DNA of 64,000 bases from Branchiostoma belcheri. Its lineage: Eukaryota > Chordata > Leptocardii > Amphioxiformes > Branchiostomatidae. The stretch is from contig NW_017804353.1 in the NCBI RefSeq assembly GCF_001625305.1, forward strand, positions 3,005,009 through 3,069,008. The letters are read 5' to 3'. Positions 35,701-47,109 of this stretch are shown one piece after another. Made by a program: the position numbers and the translations under genes. Positions within the stretch are counted from its first letter, which is position 1; the number at the start of each line of letters is the position of its first letter. The notes beneath the pieces were generated by a model. That model did not search any database. It worked only from the letters and a program-made list of their open reading frames with translations, and had not been told where the DNA came from.

Positions 35701-38700
35701 GTGCACCTGGTGGGGAGCCCCCCCTGGAGAGGGGCTCGGCCATCAGCCTAGGCTGTCTTCAAGGAGTCACAACTTAATGTAACTCCTCGGTTGCACCTCC
35801 AGGGTACTAGATGAAAATTTAAACATAGACCAGCAGCGTCTGTACAGGTGGGCAATGTGGGAAATGTCTCTTTCACTTCTGGCTATATCTACGTAGTAAA
35901 AAAAGCCTGTACAGGTCTGAAATCTCCTTTTTAAGAAAAGACCTATTTGATCAGTTAAAAGAAAAAACTCCTGTTCTTTTTGCCTTCAACTTTAATCTTC
36001 AATGATATCCTTTCACCTCATGATAAATAAATGTTCTGTACAACAATACCACTTGCTACCTGCCGCAAGGCCCTGCTTCGCATAATATATGGAAAACTTG
36101 ATCACGTGTTAAACGTTAACCTTGGGCTATTCTAATCTCTAAACCGTTAAAACTTAGACAATGAATGGGGCATAAAATCATTCTTTATTCTCTCACAACA
36201 AATTTTCTATTAAAAAATTATTCCCCTTCATTATCTCCTACTTGTATTCCTAATTTTCAGGAATTCATATTACAATTAAGCTTTAAATCTCTTTGCTTTC
36301 TCCCCCTTCCTTGAAGTGGAACAGTCTGCTGCAAATATGTCTGCTGTGTATACATTCACACAAAGGCCATAGTCGTGACTGTACACAAAGGCATTGTGAG
36401 CACTGCACGGCAGAATTTCTACATGTATTATGTATCTGCCTAAGAATGTCACGTCTAATTTTAGCAGAAGACAGAGTGTGTAAGACAAAAGTTAAAATCA
36501 ACATTTAACAAATCCCTACCTTGAGCTGTTCCATGTATTTGCTGTAAGCCTTCTTGCCCAACAGTCTCCCCACAGCCTGCTGGAAGCTGCTGATACAGCT
36601 GGTCTCCACGGCAACAAACTCCTCCTCCAGGACGCTGGACCGGGTCGGCAGCTGGACACTCTCCAGTTTCTCCTCCGCCTCCAGCTGTGTATAACAGGTG
36701 ATAATTGGCAATCTTTATGAGATGCTACAATAACACAATCTTTTCACACACACTCACTATCTGATTTAGCATCAGATTCTGTTGTTCCCTGACTTCCGAG
36801 GGTTGGACGTGCTTGCATGTAGCAATATTAGGGCTTGATGGCAGCCCCCCACTTGCCCCTATCCTGTGGGTTGACATAATGTAGGCTCAAGTGGTGGAAG
36901 TCCTCCCTTGTCAAACCATTTCTTCTTTCTTCTCAACCCTTAACCAAAGTCAGGTAATAATTTTCACCTGAGTCAAGTGAGGAAATAGATGTGAAATGCC
37001 TTTGCCAACAGCACAACACTAGGGCCTGCCACTGGGATCTGAACCCAGGACCTTTAGGTTCCAAGTCAACAACCTGAGCTACAAGACTACATTGTACAAC
37101 ACATGAACCCTGCCACACCTCCAGTCTCCTCTGCCACTCTGTACATCTCAGTTTGATTTTCTTGTCGTTGATCTCCAGTGTCTTGTCGAACTTGTTCCTG
37201 ATCTCACGACCAAGGTCAAGGGAAGACTCCTCTACAGAGTCTCCCAGGCTGGCAAGGAGAGCACAACACATGTTAAAGGGACGTTAGACAGACTTTCTGT
37301 ATCACAGTTTTTCTATGATCATGGATGTTTATGAATTTTAAGTCAATTTAGAATCATAAAAATCTACACATGAACCTTGATGATCTAGATGTTCTGAAGA
37401 TGAAATAATATATCCTTTGATCAGACTCACCCAAACAGCAGATGCTGCAGCAGATCCAGGGACTTGTTGTACATCTGGTTGTGCCAGTCCTGGGTAAATC
37501 ACACTATTAGTATTACTTACAATATAAGTCCTTAATAAACTGTGACTTAGGGAATAACAGCTAGAGTGTAATAAGGTTGTAAGGCACATATTGAAATTAT
37601 ACATTACACAGGTCATTAAAAACCTCACATCACGTTTTTTTCTCTGCCCCAGGCCATCTATTAGTACATTTTGTAACTATGACCCTGACCTGACCTGACC
37701 CTCACCTCCAGTTCCTGCGGTATGATTGGTCCATTGTCCCTCCCCTTGTACAGGACAGCCATCTCTCCCTCGTAGAACAGCAGACAGTCTTCCTTTGCTG
37801 TTCTCTCCAACTTGTCGATAAACACATTCCAACGGCTGGGGATCTATAAAAAATAAAGTCTAAGGAATAAAGTCTAGGACAAGAGCAACTGAAACAAACT
37901 GAAGTTAAGGTCTTCATCGAGCATGATGGATAAACATCATCGTCATCAGGATCATCAAGTAATGTACACTTGGAAATCTATCCAACAGATTTATGGTAAC
38001 CGTTCTAAATCAAATGCCAATTGTTACTTGTAATGTAGATGCAAGTAACAAGTGCAGTGAAATATGACTATATCCTCATACCTAACATCATAATACAATC
38101 CTTTGCATCTTTAAGTGAAAAGAAAATAATGTTGAATTGTTACCTGAGCTAGTGATCCTTCATTAGCAGCGTTGACCAGAATGTCTAAGAGAGAAGCCAG
38201 CTCTGCTCCAGTGATGGGTTGATCTAAAAAGGCCGGGATGTAGGAAACTTGTTTGCAAACTGTTATGTTGACATATTATTTACAACGGTTACCATATGTT
38301 TATGGATTTGTTAGAACTTGTGATCGTGTTATATGTTGTCAGGTTTTTACCCCTTAATCACTCACACACTCTTAATCTCTAAACTTCTCAATTAAAAAGT
38401 GGCAAGGAAGCAATTTGAATATATTCTGTGCAATGCAAATACAGAGTCAACTGAATTTCCCATTTCAATTGAAAACCCTGCCATACCATTTTTCTCCTTA
38501 GGGACAAGTCCTTTCCTGAGTTTGCTGATGAGACTGTCTCTCTCCTCTCTGTACTCCTCTGTTAGGTCTTCTTCTCGTGCCTGGAAGACAACAAAAACAT
38601 TGGTCTAAAGTTTGTGGATTTCACACTAAGGGCATAAGGTAGTCACAAAGGCTGTTGGAGTGGTCTAGACTTCTGTGTCAAGGACATGGTATTGTAAGAC

Positions 38701-41224
38701 AGATACCTGAGACAAGTCCTGCAGCAGTTCCCTCCTGGTTGCAGGGAGAAACAAGGTGTGACAGTCCACTGACTTGAAGACACCTGCAAAACACAATCAT
38801 ACATGTATAAAAAATTTTAATAACAAAAACCACTTCTTTCAATCACGAAATAAGAAGTGTTGACAACATATACCACAGCATAACCTTTAAAATCAGAGGT
38901 ACTAGTATAGGTAAGATGACATTTCCAGTACCCAGCAAACTGATCTCGTAGTCCTCGTTGTCCCAGGCTGATGTGTCCATGAGTTTCCTGAGCCAGTCCT
39001 GGGGTGAGTCGTTATCACCCAACAACTGGGCAAAATCCTGGACTACCTGCAGTGAAGCAATGACGGCAAGGGCATTTAGGATTTTCTGAATATTAGGCAA
39101 GAAAATACAAACAAACATATAGAAATGCAGTGTTTATTGCTTATGACTAAAATGAGATTCAGACTCAGACTGACCCACAGCAGAGGAGGGAAGCTGAGCA
39201 GGTCGTGGTTGAAGTCGTCGGCCCACTTGGATCTGGACATCTGGGACCGCAGGGCAAACAGCTGATGGGAAGAATAATCAGTAGTTATATATACATGTAT
39301 AGCCTGGTCTGGCCCGTGGTGACATGTGGCTATGAAGCATGGACACTTCACACAAGTAAGGACAGGCAGAAGATTGAGGCCTTTAAGATGAAGAGCTTTC
39401 AGAAGCTATATACTGACGGTAAGTTGGACAGACCATCACCAATATCTTTTGAAGAGATAGGGACACTGTCAGAAAATATACTCCTATCCATGGTCAGAAG
39501 AAGATAACTACATGTCTTTGATAGCAAGGTAAGTCCAAAAAAGTAAATGTTAAAATGAGGACAAAATGTGCTGCCTGACATCCCACCTGAGTTCTTCTGG
39601 CCAGCAGTTCCAGGTAGTCGATGTCTGCCTGGTCGATGATTTTGACAGAGTTGTAGATCAGGTAGGAGCTGAGGAGGGTCGACACGGCAAAGATCTTAGC
39701 ATCGTAGTTCTCTGAGATGTTGTTGGCTGCAAAACCTGGAGGGGGGCGAGCAAAAGTAGGATCTTTAGATTTTTTGTGGATGCTGAACAGCAAATGTTTG
39801 AGCAACTCATAGTCAGATTTGAGATCTATTCTTCCTGCAGCTGCTGCGGTTTTTCCTTTAAAAAAATCTTTCTGACTACCCCTGGGCCCTTAAAGTTTGA
39901 AAATGTTAAAATTTTCTGATTTCAGAAGAACCCCATACTAACCTTCAGTGTCAAGGAAGATAACAGAAACTGAGTCTCCTGAAGGTAGAGTCATCTCCAG
40001 AGGCTACACATAGGGGGACAAAGAGAGAGAGAGAGAAATAAAAGGAGTTACTGCAGCCTTCTACATGACAACAGACAGATAAATTCTATTCAGGATTTTT
40101 TTTCTTTTAAACCTTTAAATTGATTCAGTTTTTTTTTTCTTAAGATCCACAATATTCAAGTTGTGTGCTACATGGATTGGAGGACTAATGATGATGATGG
40201 TGTCTTTATTACAATATCTTTACCTTTCCCCACATCCATATCCCCATGGTATGCGGCCGTACGTAGGGGCCGACTCCAAACCCGCTGGACTTGCCCATCA
40301 GTTGGTTCATGAGAAAGGACTTCCCTGAGTGGAACTTTCCGACTACAGCGATGGTGGCCACAGCACCAGATATCCTGTGCAGCAGCTGGAGGGCATAAAG
40401 GTCACATCAATATACGATTTCAAACCTGTCCAAGAAGAGCACCCAGGGGACTGCAGTGAAGACTGGTCTTCTTGTACAGGTGGCCTTTGTGGGCAGATTA
40501 CATACTTAATGGAAAAGTGGTTGTTTAGTCAGGTGGCTGTCTTGAAGAGGTGGCCACTTGGCTAAGTTTGACTGTAGCTTGCCAGATCACCTAAAGAATG
40601 TTAAACCTTCAGCTAAGTAGCCATTTGGTACCATATTTGTATTGGCTACTGGGTACATGTATTGAGCAGAAAGCTCTAAAGCTCAGGTCTAAATCAGTTT
40701 TTTTAATATTGATTTCCAACACAATACAATGCTGTGGACTCAATTTTTTGACAGTACAGATATTCTCATTTAGAATAAACCTGAATATTGAAGAAAAAAA
40801 ACTTTATATACTGTACTCACTTTGACATTCTGCTGTACCAGAACCAGTTTCTTGTGTGTGACATCAGGCCTGACCAGCTGTAGAGGCTGCTCTGGAAACT
40901 CACGCCAGTTTTCCAAAACCTCCTCCTCTACCTCTCCCCCCATCTCTGTTTCTTTATCCACTGTTTCCACCTGTTTGTTTGCCTTGTTTGGAGTAGCTGT
41001 CTTTGCTTCAGGCTGAACATGTTGTGTACTGTGTTTCAAATTCTCCACCTTGTTTGGCCTTTTTATTTCTGCCTTTTCATCAGCTTGTTCTGTGTGTTTG
41101 CTAGTAGGGCTGTTTGGAGACTTTTGTGGTTCAGTACGGACATGTTGTGTACTGTGGGGAGGGGCAGACTTGGGCACTGGTTTAACTGGTTTGACAACTG
41201 GGGGGCCTTGAACACCAGATCTGT
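32697..41224 (-). CDS. Guanylate-binding-protein-like large GTPase with hydrophobic C-terminal tail (N-terminus not resolved)
   Basis: Twenty-three exons join in frame on the minus strand, giving about 861 residues plus an unseen start. Exons: 40821-41224, 40224-40385, 39943-40003, 39587-39735, 39175-39261, 38932-39046, 38707-38783, 38487-38580, 38144-38223, 37706-37843, 37431-37489, 37119-37248, 36520-36684, 35336-35426, 34996-35093, 34709-34777, 34452-34526, 34231-34316, 34022-34070, 33761-33811, 33567-33629, 33102-33185 and 32697-32897. After a ~130-residue polar linker comes the GBP GTPase domain: P-loop GKFHSGKS (about 150-157), HTMGIWMWGK (switch I threonine), FLDTEG (about 206-209) and YDAKIFAVSTLLSSYLIYNS. 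At the guanine-specificity site the usual RD reads VVQDF, so Arg is replaced by Gln. A long helical, Glu/Lys-rich region follows. The protein ends with WWSAVVGFFQWLLWIFRI, a likely membrane anchor. GBPs assemble on membranes in cell-autonomous immunity; that role here is inference. Confidence 0.88.
33316..33459. mobile_element. 144-bp MITE with 14-bp perfect TIRs and TA duplication
   Basis: The ends are cagtcaaacctgcc and ggcaggtttgactg, perfect 14-bp inverted repeats. They are flanked by TA on both sides (33314-33315 and 33460-33461), the duplication made by Tc1/mariner/pogo transposases. There is no coding capacity. It lies in an intron of the GBP-like gene, between the exons at 33102-33185 and 33567-33629. 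Confidence 0.85.
35583..35760. repeat. Imperfect inverted-repeat element in a GBP-like intron
   Basis: The segment caacctaggctgaatgatgg (near 35583) is mirrored by ggccatcagcctaggctg (near 35738), with GC-rich sequence between (gccccccctggagaggggct). It resembles a small foldback element. The borders are uncertain. Confidence 0.45.
36945..37085 (-). mobile_element. tRNA-derived SINE (minus strand) in a GBP-like intron
   Basis: On the minus strand, an A-box-like gtagctcaggttg (37082-37070) is followed by a B-box-like ggttcagatcc (37044-37034). The body then reads ggcaaaggcatttcacatc and tttcctcacttgactcagg. The same body words occur in the plus-strand SINE at 56777. It is diverged and is not a functional tRNA. 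Confidence 0.65.
39279..39512 (+). mobile_element. LINE reverse-transcriptase C-terminal fragment in a GBP-like intron
   Basis: Plus-strand translation gives YMYSLVWPVVTCGYEAWTLH, then DRQKIEAFKMKSFQKLYTD and SENILLSMVRRR, the familiar end of many LINE ORF2 proteins. It lies antisense to the GBP-like gene, in the intron between exons 39175-39261 and 39587-39735. No ends or target duplication were identified. Confidence 0.7.
40418..40574. mobile_element. Degraded relative of the 33316 MITE
   Basis: It begins near tttcaaacctgtcc and ends aagtttgactg, decayed versions of the 33316 inverted repeats. It shares internal words such as caggtggc, cttgaagag and ggccac. It lies in the intron just upstream of the P-loop exon of the GBP-like gene. 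Confidence 0.5.
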
Positions 41225-41388
41225 CTGGAAAATGAAAAAAAAAGAAAAACTAGAATTGTAACCTTCACATGGTCTTAAGCCTAACAAACAACTACCCTGT
41301 TTTTTGGCGACGCCTCAGGGGCGGAGCCCTTAGTATAGTACTGCGATTGAATTGCCAGGAATTCTAAATATTCCACGCACGCATTCCC

Positions 41389-41485
41389 TAGGGAATTCAT
41401 TTTTGGCAACACCTTGCGGGTGAGGTCTTCCCTCCCAGGGAATTCATTTTTGGCAACACCTTGCGGGTGAGGTCTTCCCTCTCAG
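41389..41485. repeat. 47-bp tandem duplication
   Basis: Two adjacent, almost identical 47-bp units start gggaattcatttttggcaac and end gaggtcttccct. The near-identity suggests a recent slippage or duplication. It lies in intron space upstream of the first recognised GBP-like coding exon. Confidence 0.9.
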
Positions 41486-41809
41486 CTGTTTAGCCGTTTT
41501 CAATGACTTTGGAGCTTTTCCGACAGCTTGGACAGGAACATTGTTTGGAATTGAACAAGGTCGGCATTTGAAGTCAGATGTTTCAAAGGAGATGTCGTGA
41601 TTGTCTGAATATAAACCAATATGTCACCGCGTTTAGTTGTTGTTTTTTCTGGTAGTTTTCCTTCTCTTTATGAAAAGTATGTGTTTGGACACAAGGCCAT
41701 GTTGATTTGATTATATGGATGACATCCGCGCGCGCATGAATTTTCGGCCGTTTCCAAAAAAAAAAACGTTTTCAACCATACTGTAAATCGTGCAAAACAG
41801 TTGTTAAAT

Positions 41810-41829
41810 NNNNNNNNNNNNNNNNNNNN
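41810..41829. other. Assembly gap (20 N)
   Basis: Twenty N bases. The true size is unknown. It falls in the region where the missing start exon of the GBP-like gene could lie. Confidence 1.
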
Positions 41830-41878
41830 CGTGGTGCGAACGTCACAGCAAATGGTAGCGGTTTGAAATGAGTCTTCA

Positions 41879-42175
41879 AAACAAGGTGTACATTTCCTAA
41901 ACAAGTCATCGAAACGTAGAAAACAATTGAAGACAAGGCTGATATAGAATGTGCGTCAAAAGTACACTTGACATAACACATTAGCTGTTAACTGCATAAG
42001 TAGCAGTCGCGCTTCATAAATTAACTTAGCCAAAACTGGCCGACGTTACCAAACATCCACACCCTGTAGAATTATGGATAAAAGTACGCATGAACTCACC
42101 TTTTTTTATGTCTGTATCCCTGGTTGAGAGAAGGCAAAGGGGCTACGTATCTCCACGCCCGCCGGCCTGGGCAAC
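41879..42175 (-). promoter_or_regulatory. Candidate first-exon/promoter region of the GBP-like gene, copy A
   Basis: A minus-strand donor (cataaaaaaag then gtgagttcatgcg) at about 42100 ends a putative exon that has no ATG. The whole segment is similar to 42878-43290 (copy B): aacaaggtgtacatt, gaaacgtagaaa, acaaggctgatat, then a matching exon and donor. This looks like a duplicated 5' exon with flanking promoter. Confidence 0.5.
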
Positions 42176-42877
42176 TGTAGGGAAACAGCGGTGATTAGCC
42201 TCGTGTCATTATCGCAGGAACCGAAAAGGAGGAAACAAACGCTTATAACCTTACTTCTTTACCTGTAAATATGTTAAGAAGTGGCTTCCTTATTTTGGCA
42301 AGAAGGTAGCTTCGTTTCCTATTTGAAGATTTCGCTTCTCATTGAGCCTTAGGACTCGGCTACTAAAATCTGAAGTTTGTTTAGTATAAACTATTTTTGG
42401 CCCTGCCCAGCAACAAGCTTGACACCTAATTCGACCAATGGCAGCCCTGCTTCTCCCAGACATCCAGATACCACGTGTTTCAGAATCTCACACGCCGCAT
42501 GCCTTGCATTGGCCGTGAAAATAGTTCTATGTCGCCATGTGGGCCATAAGGAAATTTATGCCGGACACGAAAGCCGATCCTCGCCCGCTAGGTTTACGTT
42601 GACCAGTGCACGGGGAATTCTCCGTTTGTACCGAACGGGGTTTCCTTGTTTGTATCGCACGGGCCACGCTCAAACTTTTCCGGAATTGACCAATCAGAGC
42701 ATCCATGTGCTCTCTCCTCGCGTCCTTTTCCACAAGCAGGACGGTTTCAGTTTATCGAGGGCATGGGCGATAAGACAAGTTTGGCTTATCTGTCTAGAAT
42801 GCCCCCACACACATTGCAATGGACATCAAAGGCAGATTATTGTGGGAAACACTAAAGTAGTCCAGCCCTACAAAATT

Positions 42878-43290
42878 AACAAGGTGTACATTCATATTCA
42901 AGTCAAAGAAACGTAGAAATTATTCAGCTGTAAACAAGGCTGATATGTCCAGCGCAAACATTGACACGTTTCACAATCAAAGTCACACAAAACAACCACT
43001 GAACAGGCCGGGTGGTTACAGGGGAGAATGTAAGTCGTCTATAAAGTCTGCTATATAAGATGAACGATCCGAAATGTGAAGTCGTCATCAGGACTCCAAA
43101 CACGGAAGGTTCTATACATAAAATACACTCCGGATCCTACCATAATTGTATATGATACCTGTCAACGCTCCTGTTTAAAAGTGTGCCCTAAATAAAAGCA
43201 CGTATGAACTCACCGTTTTGGGAGTCTGTTATCGCTGGTGGAGAGGAGAGCAGTTGTTCTCAGTGGTCCGGGGTACGGCCACGCGGGTAC
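42878..43290 (-). promoter_or_regulatory. Candidate first-exon/promoter region of the GBP-like gene, copy B
   Basis: It is the parallel of copy A, with a donor (cccaaaacg then gtgagttcatacg) at about 43213. The minus-strand frame that would splice in phase into exon 40821-41224 reads MSPQTRPYPRGRTPDH, then a TGA, then EQLLSSPPAITDSQND. One stop codon therefore separates an ATG from the open frame. Either this is 5' UTR, or the stop is an allele or assembly error. Confidence 0.45.
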
Positions 43291-43872
43291 GGCCTCGTCT
43301 GCGGGCTCATCTCGTCTAACAGTAGAAGCGTTAGTTGAATACGTTCAGGGGTCCAGTTGTAAGTATTGTTGATACGGCAAATGAGCTCAAATAAGTCAAA
43401 TAGTTTGTCAGTTGGTACAACGAAAGTTTAGTACGTCCTCGCGGGTAGCTGGCGACCGACTGAATGAATCTATGGTGCCTCGTGCACGGACCACCCACTG
43501 CACCCAGAGGTGGTCAGCCAGACAGATAGGTTTGTTGCTATGGCAACTGTCGCGACGGACTTACTGGGAAATAGTCTCCCTTCCGGTTTACAGCAAAAAC
43601 CCTAGGCTGTTTTGCAGGGCAAAGGGCCTTTAGCTTCCAAACTCACGGAATGACAGAAAAGCATGTGCCATCCTACATGTCCTACAGTTTTGGAAAAAGG
43701 TGATATGTAAATATTTAAAAAAAAAAGAGAGAATAGCTAGTCTTCTGCACGATTATCTTATGAAAGAATGTTTTATACAAAGTCATCTTAGTTTGCTTGT
43801 GAGAGAGGTATAACCATATTTTATTTCATTTACTGTATCATAATGTTGTGTAGCGTGTTCATTTTTTCTCTA

Positions 43873-44333
43873 CAACTATGCCCTGAACATCTGCTTGGAG
43901 ATTTCGCACACAGTAAAATCCGACCAATACAATTTCCAAGTAGATACAGGGACCTAATGTTTGTTTTACTAATTTTCAGTAAGTCTGTAAGCATTCACTC
44001 GAATATCAAACAATGGAACAGATACAGAGAAAGGGACAACCCCAACTATACCCTCCCCCGAACATCTGCTTGGAGACCTCGTAAACAGTAAGATCCGACC
44101 GACACAATCTCCAAGCAGATACATGGAACAGATTTTCTAGTAATTCTGTGTAAAAAATCATCTGAAGATCAAACAATGGAGCAGATATAGAGAAAGGGAC
44201 AACCCCAACTATACCCTCCCCCGAACATCTGCTTGGAGACCTCGTAAACAGTAAGATCCGACCGACACAATCTCCAAGCAGATACATGGAACAGATTTTC
44301 TAGTAATTCTGTGTAAAAAATCATCTGAAGATG
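43873..44333. repeat. Three tandem units of a palindrome-bearing ~163-bp repeat
   Basis: Two units, at about 44031 and 44194, are nearly identical with a 163-bp offset. A third, more diverged unit precedes them from about 43873. Each carries the inverted pair atctgcttggaga and tctccaagcagat about 45 bases apart. The word ctccaagcaga also forms the arms of the foldback at 62-258. No coding capacity is seen. Confidence 0.85.
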
Positions 44334-45315
44334 GAGCCATATTATATTCCAACGTTATCTCAACGGGCGCGACCTACTCATAGTAATTGTTATCCTTTAC
44401 CCAGACTAACCAGAGTATCTACTAGGGATGTGTATATGACGATATTTATGTTACCGACAGTTTAGAAATTATTTGTGTCTGTGGCGTTCCGAGCGGAGCA
44501 TTGACTGTGTTGTACCGAAGTCGGCCGTGCAAAGTAACGGTCTCCGCTCTCGGCCACGATCGTATCATAGTTTGTATACCTATATTTTCGTCATGTATCC
44601 AGGGAAATCACCAATAATTCGTTTATTCAGTGACCCATAGCGTAAATACTGCAATGTGCATTGAAATGTTATCCGGGAAACCTCTCAGTAAGTGTCGCCA
44701 GAGGACACGGGCACTGATGAGACTGCGATGCCGGTTACGTTACTACACGGTGTCCAGACCCGACATTCACCGTACGGGTCGGGGTATCGCTTGTCGGTGC
44801 AAGGATACTGCCCGTAAATTATATACACTATTGTATACACTACTATACAATGCCATACTTGTTGCTCTGAATGTGTGGGGGGCAATGGGCCTTAGATATT
44901 GAAGTATTACGCAGCGGAGCTCTCCGCGATGTGAACACCACGAAGGTTTACGTCAGACTGAGCTCCGGTTGTTTACGTTACGTCTTTTATCGGGCCAGGT
45001 CACCGTTAGTTATATAGTGCAATCTAACACAATAAACAGAAGAGACATTTCTTGTTTGGCGAGATATGCAACCTTTTATTCTGTTGTATCACAAACCATA
45101 GTATCAACACGTGCGAGGCATGATGTAGGATAGAGATTGTCTCAAATATATTAACATGTGTCTCATGTCAAAAACCCGGCCGAAACACGCCTAACTGCGT
45201 GAAAGAAACCAAGACCACGTGCGTGTGCGAACGAAAAGGGGAAACCAGCCAATCGGGCACAAATTGTGTCGGAATGAGAAAGGAAAGGGGTTCACAAGGG
45301 ACAAGCGAACACGTT
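44334..45315. other. No recognisable gene
   Basis: I see no exon with family similarity here. The part next to 45315 is probably the 3' flank of the SGNH-like exon on the minus strand. Confidence 0.4.
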
Positions 45316-45609
45316 TTAAATGTGCTTTAGCTGGCGGTCTAAAGCACCGCGGACACTCTTGTAATACTGGAGGTTTCCCAGATCGGACAAGTGTAGGCCG
45401 GCAGGCGCAAAGTAGTTTGGGTTGTGTCTCCACAGACGTCTGTGGTCCCATACTGTGACCTTGGGGTAGCTCTGCACAAGTCCCTTCAACGCCTCCGTGA
45501 ATTTGTGAAGGCGCTGAGGAAAGTCAGACATGTTAGGTGGAATATGGAGACGCCAGATATCTGGGGAACCTTGGACGAGCGCCCGGTCTGCTTTCTGGTG
45601 GAGACCCAC
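45316..45609 (-). CDS. C-terminal exon of an SGNH-hydrolase-like protein (uncertain)
   Basis: A 97-codon minus-strand frame ends FAPAGLHLSDLGNLQYYKSV followed by RGALDRQLKH and a stop. The LHLSDLGN segment resembles block V of SGNH/GDSL hydrolases, where the catalytic Asp and His sit (DxxH), but the Asp position is not canonical. Such domains occur both as real esterases and next to transposons in lancelet-like genomes. The nearest candidate 5' exon is the signal-peptide exon at 46383-46485. A frame-compatible acceptor (cactgag, about 45613) exists but is weak. Only the last exon is therefore supported. Confidence 0.4.
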   Translation of the reverse strand: MGLHQKADRALVQGSPDIWRLHIPPNMSDFPQRLHKFTEALKGLVQSYPKVTVWDHRRLWRHNPNYFAPAGLHLSDLGNLQYYKSVRGALDRQLKHI

Positions 45610-46382
45610 TCAGTGTACACGTGGCGTGTCTATCATATATGGCAATACCTATTAAAAATTTCATCCTTATTTGGTAATACTTGCGTCAGATACCATTCTT
45701 TCCTAATAACTATACCTTACTCACGTACTTCCTAAATAATCAAACATAAATCCATACGAATGTGAGTTACAGCTCAGGGTACACATTTCATTCGTTGATG
45801 CATGCATCATATTAGCACCCTCAAAAACAAACAATACAACTTCCTACATACAATACGGTGTTAAAAACACACACATTTTAAAATACTAGTAGTACTAAAA
45901 CAACAATCCGTTATAAGAAAAATTCCTTTTACTCAAGCTATATCAAAAGGGTTACAAATTTATACTATTATATTATTAAAATACTCACGTCGCCGGTGTG
46001 TTTTTTAAACACCGCCCTTGTTTCTTATATTACTCAAGCACATTCATGTATATGGTGACCAGCTCCTTGCTACATAATGTAACCTCAGAGTGTCTGCCGT
46101 TAACTGTTTCTAGATTCTAAACAAAAATAATAATAATAATAATATGACACTGGGAAACTTTGGAGCATTATGATATCTGATAGCATCGGTCCTATGCAAA
46201 AGTTTACAAATGAATCAAATAACAAGCTGTTTTCCATTGTGCTCTGGAAGTAATAATTATTGTGAAAACTTCAAGCGAATTCACCAAGTATGGCGTCATG
46301 ATCATAATATCTAACGTTAAACTTCTGAGTAGCGACTAAATACAAGGTCTCAGATAATTTCAAGGTTTCTGGCTTGACCTAC

Positions 46383-46485
46383 CTTCGTCCAGATATGTTT
46401 CAGAAAACTCCTTGTGGAGGGCTGAGACTGTCACTGAACAGAAGACAAGACAGAAGAACAAAACTTTCTTCAACCCAGAAGACAT
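46383..46485 (-). CDS. Candidate signal-peptide first exon of a secreted protein
   Basis: On the minus strand an ATG opens MSSGLKKVLFFCLVFCSVTV, then SALHKEFSETYLDEG, with a consensus donor (gacgaag then gtaggt). A basic start, hydrophobic core and small residue near SVTVSA make a good signal peptide. It lies 770 bp upstream of the SGNH-like frame and could be its first exon, but the join is not proven. Confidence 0.4.
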
Positions 46486-46673
46486 CGTCACATCTAGTCT
46501 GGGCATGTCTTCGTATGGTAGAGTTTCGGGAGAGTCCACTCAATAAATAGGGGTCTTAAGACAGCGATACCGATCTGGATTTTTCAAAGAAAAATCGCTT
46601 CTCAACACCTATAAAGTAGCAAAAATTCACAAAATACTGTATTCTATCGAATACATTTAACTTCGAGGGATAC

Positions 46674-47001
46674 ATGTTGCCGATGATATTTCTGTTTCAC
46701 AAATATTTGTTCCCCAGTCAGAAATGGACTATCCTGATACCCTTTGACCTAAAATTCTCGAGATTCCCGCCATCTATGGTGTTGCGGTGTTGGGTTGTGA
46801 TCTGGCTGATGTTTTGTGCTGTGAGATCGTTTGTTTCGACAAACGCTGCAGCAAAGTGTGCTCTTCCTGTGATATACATGTACAGTACCAGGCACTTTCT
46901 GTGCGAGTTGAGGCAACTGTCGTCTGCAAATAGAACAGCATTCTCCCGCCAAGTTTCCACCATGTCCGCTGAGGGGGGAGGGGCAGAGGCCAAGTTGGCA
47001 G
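46674..47001 (+). CDS. Open frame with mitochondrial-leader-like N-terminus and a splice donor (uncertain)
   Basis: The plus frame contains RSFVSTNAAAKCALPV and SSANRTAFSRQVSTMSAEGG, rich in Arg/Ser/Ala and lacking acids, like a mitochondrial presequence. It ends at a donor, gttggcag then gtactgg, in phase 1. The next plus-strand gene is PHPT1. A weak acceptor at 49030 would join it in frame just before the PHPT1 methionine. It may be an upstream PHPT1 exon or chance. Confidence 0.25.
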
Positions 47002-47109
47002 GTACTGGACGGTCTTCTCAAATTTCTGACTTTTTTTAGGGGGGCGGGGTCTGTTTACGTGACAGCATTACGAAAGGAAAAACACGGTTTCTGTTCCCCT
47101 TCCCGTTTT

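Noticed and set aside
42377-42916. 179-residue plus frame as a gene
   Set aside because: No family, no splice structure and biased composition. It lies between duplicated promoter-like segments of a minus-strand gene.
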